This document shows, in pieces, positions 5,344 through 9,174 of a stretch of DNA of 9,174 nt. The DNA is taken from contig VXOZ01000183.1 of assembly GCA_009839775.1 (NCBI GenBank), forward strand, positions 1 to 9,174, in the 5' to 3' direction. This DNA comes from Chloroflexota bacterium. Lineage in GTDB: Bacteria; Chloroflexota; UBA11872; VXOZ01. Numbering within the stretch: the stretch's first letter is position 1; every line of letters starts with the position of its first letter. Below the pieces are notes generated by a model. That model saw only the letters and a program-made list of their open reading frames with translations, ran no database searches and had not been told where the DNA came from. The translations under genes and the position numbers were made by a program.

Positions 5344-6396
5344 CTACTCAATGCTCACCATTTCGCCGGTCTCTGCAGACTCGTACGCAGCGAATACGGT
5401 GTGCATGACCCTTTCCGCCTCGTCGGCGCCAAGGAAGGGTTGGCCGCCGGTTTGGACGGCCCAGACGAAGTTGTCGATGACGGCCTCGAAGTGCCCGGAA
5501 CTCGCGCAGGGCGAGCGGTAGCGGCGTTGAACGTAGCCGGGGGTCGGGCCGGTGAGCACCGCGTCGGGGACTAATTCATCGGTGACCAGCGTGCCGCGTG
5601 TGCCGGTGACCTCCAGCCAGAGATCGCTGTTGTGCAGATTTCCCGGCACGTGCGCCCGCCCGACGCAGATTGACGCCAGGATGCCGTTCTCCATCTCGCA
5701 GTTGAGCAGCGCCATGTCCTCGATGTCGAACTCGCGGTGGGGGCGGTTGTAGTACTTGCCGGTAACGCAGTGCACGGCGGTGGGGGCCAGTCCCGTGACG
5801 TTCAAGATGGCGGTGAGGGGATAGAGACCGAAGTTCAGGAGTTCGCCGCCGCCGTTGACGACGGGATCGAAAAAGGTGCGCTCCTCATCATCCCATTTCT
5901 CGCCGTTGCCGTAGGTGGCGAGGAAGTGGGCGTTGACGTTCACTACCTCGCCGAGGTCGCCGGCCGCCACGGCGTCATGCGCCCGTTGCAGCGAGGGGTG
6001 GCCGATGCGGGCGATCCAGGCGAACGTGCGGGTGGTCTTTCGTCCCGCCGCTATCAGGGCATCGCACTGCTCCAGCGTGATGCCGATGGGCTTATCGACA
6101 AGCACGTGCTTGTTGGCAGCGATGGCCCGGAGCGCGAGCGGCGTGTGGCGGGCGTACTCCGGCGCCACGCACACGGCGTCAACGTCGTCACGAGCGAGAA
6201 AGGCATCGAGGTCCGTTGTATATTCCAGCGCGAATTGGTCGGCCAAGTCGCGGTTGAGCGCGTGGTACTCTTCCGGAATGTCGGCGTCGTCGGCGATACC
6301 TACGAGGGTCACTTCAGGGTGACGCGCAAAGAACGGGGCGTAGTCATCCTGGTGGCGGATGCCGCTCACTAAACCGATGCGCAGTTTCTCAGCCAT
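5344..6396 (-). CDS. Gfo/Idh/MocA-family NAD(P)-dependent oxidoreductase
   Basis: A 350-residue cytoplasmic dehydrogenase-type protein; members oxidise or reduce sugars, inositols and related polyols. The N-terminal Rossmann domain (about 5-125) runs from LRIGLVSG through DVDAVCVAPEYARHTPLALRA (71-91) to HVLVDKPIGIT (97-107), where DKP replaces the common EKP and K102 is the conserved Lys. The C-terminal sheet domain has GGGELLNFGLYPLTAI (182-197). There the usual Asp and His of the GG-x-D-x-G-x-H signature are Asn188 and Tyr192, so the acid/base chemistry may differ. The glycine loop (G-x-x-x-G) is also non-standard. ATG 6396 is chosen over an upstream GTG or ATG because AGGAGGT (6405-6411) is eight bases before it and the protein then starts directly at the first strand. 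It overlaps the stop of the upstream gene by eight bases, implying coupled translation. Substrate is unknown. Confidence 0.9.
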   Translation of the reverse strand: MAEKLRIGLVSGIRHQDDYAPFFARHPEVTLVGIADDADIPEEYHALNRDLADQFALEYTTDLDAFLARDDVDAVCVAPEYARHTPLALRAIAANKHVLVDKPIGITLEQCDALIAAGRKTTRTFAWIARIGHPSLQRAHDAVAAGDLGEVVNVNAHFLATYGNGEKWDDEERTFFDPVVNGGGELLNFGLYPLTAILNVTGLAPTAVHCVTGKYYNRPHREFDIEDMALLNCEMENGILASICVGRAHVPGNLHNSDLWLEVTGTRGTLVTDELVPDAVLTGPTPGYVQRRYRSPCASSGHFEAVIDNFVWAVQTGGQPFLGADEAERVMHTVFAAYESAETGEMVSIE

Positions 6397-7219
6397 TTGC
6401 AACCACCTCCTCCCATGTGATGCGGCGTCGTTCCTGCAACGAACGCGCAACGGCCTGAGCGAGGCGCGCGGCGGTTACGGCTTGTTCCGCGCACAAGAGC
6501 GGTTCATCGCGCCCGCCGCGCACGCTGAGCCAATGATCGAACAAATGTGCGGCCAGCGTGTGGTCCGCCTCTTCATCCCGCTGGTGCAGCATGCCTTTCG
6601 TGCCGTAGAGCAGCCAATCGTCGTGCGATGGCCCGCCCGGTGTCTGTACCCAGGTTGCCATCACCTCGGCGGAAGGGAAGTGGAGATTGGCGATGATGGT
6701 GGTTGACTCTACGTGTTCCGCTCTCTGCGCAAAGACCCACACCGGGTCTTCATCCATGAAGCTGAGGGCGGTTTCAAGCGCATCCGTCAGTGGCGCATAG
6801 TGCCGGGCGGCAGGCGCGGGTTGGGTGAGCCTGCGCACGGCAACGTAGCGCACGGGGCCGGTATTCTCTTCGCCGAGCGCCAGCCGCATAGCGCGCACGG
6901 CGGGCAGCGCGCTGCTCGGCCCGCCAAGCAACGGAGAGCGGTCGGCGGAGCGCAGAAACTGCTGTTCTTCCAACGTTAGCGGCCCGGGGAGACATAACGG
7001 ACGCTCCGCATGCAAGACTCGTTGTGCCAGGCTCAGACGCTCCGGCAGGTTCCAGTGCAGGATGACGCTATCGAGCGCCGGATTCGCCAGCGCCGCTTCA
7101 AGCCCATCCGCCGGAAGCGTGCAGGGACTGCGCTGGTAGCGGTCGCGCCACCGCGTACTGGGGCGTATTTCCAGCGGAAAAGGCCCTACGAGTGCGACCC
7201 AGGGGGAATCCTGCACCAC
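6389..7219 (-). CDS. Degenerate Gfo/Idh/MocA-like protein, probably non-catalytic partner
   Basis: A 276-residue protein with the outline of a Gfo/Idh/MocA oxidoreductase but eroded motifs. NPALDSVILHWNLPERLSL (46-64) matches the 'DaVvIatPn..H' strand-helix, and RPLCLPGPLTLEE (73-85) matches the 'HVlcEKPl.lt.eE' segment, with the catalytic Lys replaced (EKP reads PGP). LTDALETALSFMDEDPVWVFA (144-164) fits the substrate-domain helix, and DHWLSVRGG...VARSLQERRRI fits the family C-terminus. The N-terminal nucleotide-binding strand and Gly-rich loop are nearly absent, and the protein is about 70 residues shorter than usual. The first codon is GTG 7219; a second GTG at 7216 has better spacing (five bases) to AAAGGA (7222-7227). 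It is first in a two-gene unit and its end overlaps the intact oxidoreductase, suggesting a partner or regulatory subunit. Moderate confidence in the family; the role is inference. Confidence 0.7.
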   Translation of the reverse strand: MVQDSPWVALVGPFPLEIRPSTRWRDRYQRSPCTLPADGLEAALANPALDSVILHWNLPERLSLAQRVLHAERPLCLPGPLTLEEQQFLRSADRSPLLGGPSSALPAVRAMRLALGEENTGPVRYVAVRRLTQPAPAARHYAPLTDALETALSFMDEDPVWVFAQRAEHVESTTIIANLHFPSAEVMATWVQTPGGPSHDDWLLYGTKGMLHQRDEEADHTLAAHLFDHWLSVRGGRDEPLLCAEQAVTAARLAQAVARSLQERRRITWEEVVANG

Positions 7220-7317
7220 GGTCCTTTCTCTCTTTGCTCGCGCGCTTCGTTCTCATTAGCCTAACACAAGAGGACTTTCAGCGAGTAGCAACTTGGTCAT
7301 TTTCTCCTCGCTCCGGC

Positions 7318-7339
7318 CTCTCTCCCCAGAGAGATGGGG
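7318..7339. repeat. Small hairpin in the divergent region
   Basis: CTCTCT (7318-7323), loop CCCC, AGAGAG (7328-7333) is a perfect six-base hairpin, followed by AT and GGGG (7336-7339), which could alternatively pair with the CCCC. The surrounding 'CTCCGGCCTCTCTCCCC' resembles a worn copy of a dispersed palindromic intergenic repeat. It lies between two divergent genes (7220-7478) and downstream of neither, so a terminator role is unlikely. A nine-base palindrome TTAG-C-CTAA is at 7256-7264. Confidence 0.35.
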
Positions 7340-7372
7340 TTTCTGCGCCCGCTCGCTGAGGCGCGCGTGAGA

Positions 7373-7401
7373 TTGTTCCTGCGCACGCTGAGTGGCATAA
7401 T
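7373..7401 (+). promoter_or_regulatory. Predicted sigma70-type promoter of the LCP gene
   Basis: -35 TTGTTC (7373-7378, 3 of 6), exactly 17 bases, then -10 CATAAT (7396-7401, 5 of 6). Transcription would start near 7408, about 70 bases before the ATG at 7479. Assigned from consensus by eye. Confidence 0.5.
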
Positions 7402-7478
7402 GAAACGGGCTGGCAATTCTCCCCTTGCGCTCTGCCTGTGACCGGCCCGACTGAGAAAGAACGTATCTGAGGCGCTTG

Positions 7479-8582
7479 ATGCAGAGACGGATCCACTTTA
7501 CTTCGCGGCGCGTGCCCTGGGTGCGCGTGCTCCTCGGCTTGGGGCTGGCTGTCGTTCTCCTCTTTGCATTTCTCGGGGCAACGGCGTGGTTTGTCAATAG
7601 AGGCGAGTCCTCGAATGCAGGCCGTGCGGGAACAGATCAGACCTCAGCGGAAAGAGACTCCGGGGAAAATTCAGCCGTAGGAGAGAAGATCTTAGAAGAC
7701 ACGCCTACGACTGAAGAGCCCCCAACCCTCGACTGGACGGATACAGAGATATTCAGCGTCGTCATCATCGGTGTCGATACCCGTGCATTCGACGTAGGCC
7801 GCGCGGATACGATCATCGTGGCGACCATTGACCCGGTGAAGAAAGCCGCGATGCTCGTCTCTATCCCGCGGGACGTGTTGGCTTCGGTGCCGGGCTACGA
7901 GAGTCGGCGCATAAACGAGCTTTTTAGTATTGGCGGAGCGGAGCTTGTGATGACGTCGGCTGAGAATCTGCTGGGAACCCCGATCGACTTCTATCTCACC
8001 ATTGACTTTGAGGGCTTCCGACGCGTTATCGATGCCTTGGGAGGCGTGGAGATTGACGTAAAGTATGACATCAATGATTATCGTTTCCCGAATGCAGACG
8101 ACACCGGCTTCGACCCCTTCATCATCAAGGCAGGGGTACACCATATGAATGGCGATACCTTGCTGCGCTACGTGCGCACGCGTTTCGATGATCCGCGCGG
8201 CGACTTTGGCCGCATCGACCGGCAGCAGCAGGCTTTGGTGGCGCTCAAGTCCCAGCTATTGACCTTCCAAAATCTGGTTAAGATTCCCCTCCTCCTTAAC
8301 GAGCTCTACGGCGCGGTTGATACCAACTTTCCGCTACACCCCCAACGAGTCGGGGCACTGGCACGGTTGGGTCTTGCGATTCCGCGAGAACGCGTGTACA
8401 GCGAGGTCATCAGCTACGAAGGCAACATGGTTTACGATGACGTCATTGACGAAAGGAGTGTGCTCAGGCCGAATACCTATGCCATACGCAATATGATGGA
8501 ACAACGTATCGCGGCCATGGGCCAGCTCGAACCGGTTGAAGGCCACCAAGCATCCATTCAGCAAGCGGACGTGGAGCCGTAA
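7479..8582 (+). CDS. LytR-CpsA-Psr (LCP) family cell-envelope protein
   Basis: LCP proteins transfer polyprenyl-linked glycopolymers (teichoic acid, capsule or similar) onto the cell wall from the outer face of the membrane. The 367 residues start with a short basic cytoplasmic tail (RRIHFTSRR), one membrane segment (about 14-39), then an acidic, Ser/Thr-rich linker (about 40-85). The LCP domain (about 92-250) has all expected motifs: IIGVDTR (97-102, D100), GRADTIIV (R108, D110), LVSIPRDV (R131, D132), IDALGGVEIDV (185-195), and NGDTLLRYVRTR...GRIDRQQQ (224-251) with its conserved arginines. ATG 7479 is preferred to TTG 7476; GAGG (7469-7472) lies six bases before it. It is transcribed divergently from the oxidoreductase pair. 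Downstream, a 10-base palindrome (8595-8604) lies in the 101-base gap before cysK, with no U tract. Confidence 0.93.
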   Translation: MQRRIHFTSRRVPWVRVLLGLGLAVVLLFAFLGATAWFVNRGESSNAGRAGTDQTSAERDSGENSAVGEKILEDTPTTEEPPTLDWTDTEIFSVVIIGVDTRAFDVGRADTIIVATIDPVKKAAMLVSIPRDVLASVPGYESRRINELFSIGGAELVMTSAENLLGTPIDFYLTIDFEGFRRVIDALGGVEIDVKYDINDYRFPNADDTGFDPFIIKAGVHHMNGDTLLRYVRTRFDDPRGDFGRIDRQQQALVALKSQLLTFQNLVKIPLLLNELYGAVDTNFPLHPQRVGALARLGLAIPRERVYSEVISYEGNMVYDDVIDERSVLRPNTYAIRNMMEQRIAAMGQLEPVEGHQASIQQADVEP

Positions 8583-8683
8583 GCAGAGCCCGAAACGGCG
8601 CCGTAGCGCTGTTCCCATCCTCTTGTAGAGTGTAGGTATCCAAAGTGACGCATTGCCTGTAGGCCCTGAACGAAGGGATGAAG

Positions 8684-9145
8684 ATGTCCGACACCTCCAA
8701 CCTGCCGCCCATGATATACAACAACGTGCTGCAACTGATCGGGCGGACACCGCTGGTGCGCCTGAACCGTCTGCCGGGACCCGATTCCGCGACGGTGCTC
8801 GCCAAAATCGAGTCTCGCAATCCGGGTGGCAGCGTGAAAGACCGCATCGGACTGGCTATGATCGATGCCGCGGAACGGGAAGGTAAACTCAAGCCCGGCG
8901 ACACGGTGGTGGAGCCAACCAGCGGTAATACGGGTATCGGCCTGGCGGTTGTCTGCGCCGTGCGCGGCTACCGGCTCTTGCTGACGATGCCGGAAGACAT
9001 GAGCGTGGAACGGCGCAAACTCCTGTCATTACTCGGTGCTGAATTAGTGCTTACCCCCGCCATCGAGGGCATGTCCGGCGGCCGGTTCGCGGGGGCGGGA
9101 ATCGTGCGGGGGCCTGGGGATTTAAATGCGCAGGAGGTCATTTAA
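8684..9145 (+). CDS. cysK: Cysteine synthase (O-acetylserine sulfhydrylase), 3' end broken
   Basis: CysK joins O-acetylserine and sulfide to make cysteine with a PLP cofactor in the cytoplasm. Residues 1-133 are an excellent match: IGRTPLVRLNRL (19-30), NPGGSVKDR with PLP-binding K52, VEPTSGNTGIGLA (76-88), the TMPEDMSVERRKLL stretch (101-114), and GAELVLTPAIEGMSGG ending at base 9082. From there the frame loses all resemblance and stops at 9143-9145, giving about 153 residues against about 310 for the family. With small insertions and deletions, 9121-9174 can be read as the expected F-N-A-Q-x-x-N-P-A-N-x-P-V-A stretch, so the gene probably continues beyond the window. ATG 8684 is preferred to ATG 8678, since AAGGG (8673-8677) abuts the latter but is six bases from the former. 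CysM or a related beta-synthase is less likely than CysK. Confidence 0.85.
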   Translation: MSDTSNLPPMIYNNVLQLIGRTPLVRLNRLPGPDSATVLAKIESRNPGGSVKDRIGLAMIDAAEREGKLKPGDTVVEPTSGNTGIGLAVVCAVRGYRLLLTMPEDMSVERRKLLSLLGAELVLTPAIEGMSGGRFAGAGIVRGPGDLNAQEVI

Positions 9146-9174
9146 TCCGGCAATAAGCCGGTGGCCTGAGAGAC

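Noticed and set aside
5737..6372. A 211-codon plus-strand frame opposite the Gfo/Idh/MocA gene
   Set aside because: Antisense shadow: low-complexity Val/Gly/Arg composition with no motif, while the minus strand has a clear oxidoreductase.
1..9174. CRISPR arrays, tRNA/rRNA genes, insertion sequences, toxin-antitoxin or phage-defence genes
   Set aside because: No regularly spaced repeats, cloverleaf-like segments, transposase motifs or defence-type domains were seen on either strand.

Overview
This is a GC-rich bacterial chromosomal segment with dense, short-spaced housekeeping and accessory genes and no phage, transposon, CRISPR or RNA-gene content that I can see. GTG starts, a 'TTGAGCCTGTCGAAAGG'-type intergenic hairpin, a DUF3604/PHP protein, a GYD-domain protein, paired Gfo/Idh/MocA oxidoreductases and a membrane-anchored LCP protein are together compatible with an uncultured Chloroflexota-like bacterium. 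That placement is inference from gene content, not a phylogenetic result.

Layout. 1-438 (+): 3' end of enolase. 439-704: non-coding convergent gap with a long inverted repeat. 705-2720 (-): 671-residue PHP/DUF3604-family putative metal hydrolase. 2721-2970: divergent control region with a good promoter on each strand. 2971-3276 (+): small GYD-domain protein. 3277-3532: long leader in front of ilvD, holding a Val/Leu-rich mini-ORF and RNA segments that could hide the ilvD ribosome-binding site. 3533-5221 (+): ilvD, dihydroxy-acid dehydratase. 5222-5343: convergent gap with a twin GGGTACCC hairpin. 5344-6396 and 6389-7219 (both -): two overlapping genes, a Gfo/Idh/MocA oxidoreductase and, upstream of it in the operon, a degenerate relative without the usual catalytic Lys. 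7220-7478: divergent region with a hairpin and a candidate promoter. 7479-8582 (+): LytR-CpsA-Psr (LCP) cell-envelope protein. 8684 to the end (+): cysK, whose reading frame collapses in the last ~95 bases in a way that looks like end-of-contig sequence error.

The genes do not form one pathway: glycolysis (eno), branched-chain amino acid synthesis (ilvD), cysteine synthesis (cysK), envelope polymer attachment (LCP), and a two-gene sugar/polyol-type oxidoreductase unit. The most interesting signals are the possible ilvD attenuation leader (a peptide with nine Val/Leu in twelve residues just before a Val/Leu/Ile biosynthetic gene, followed by mutually exclusive RNA pairings, one of which covers the ilvD Shine-Dalgarno) and the catalytic-plus-degenerate oxidoreductase pair with an 8-base overlap.
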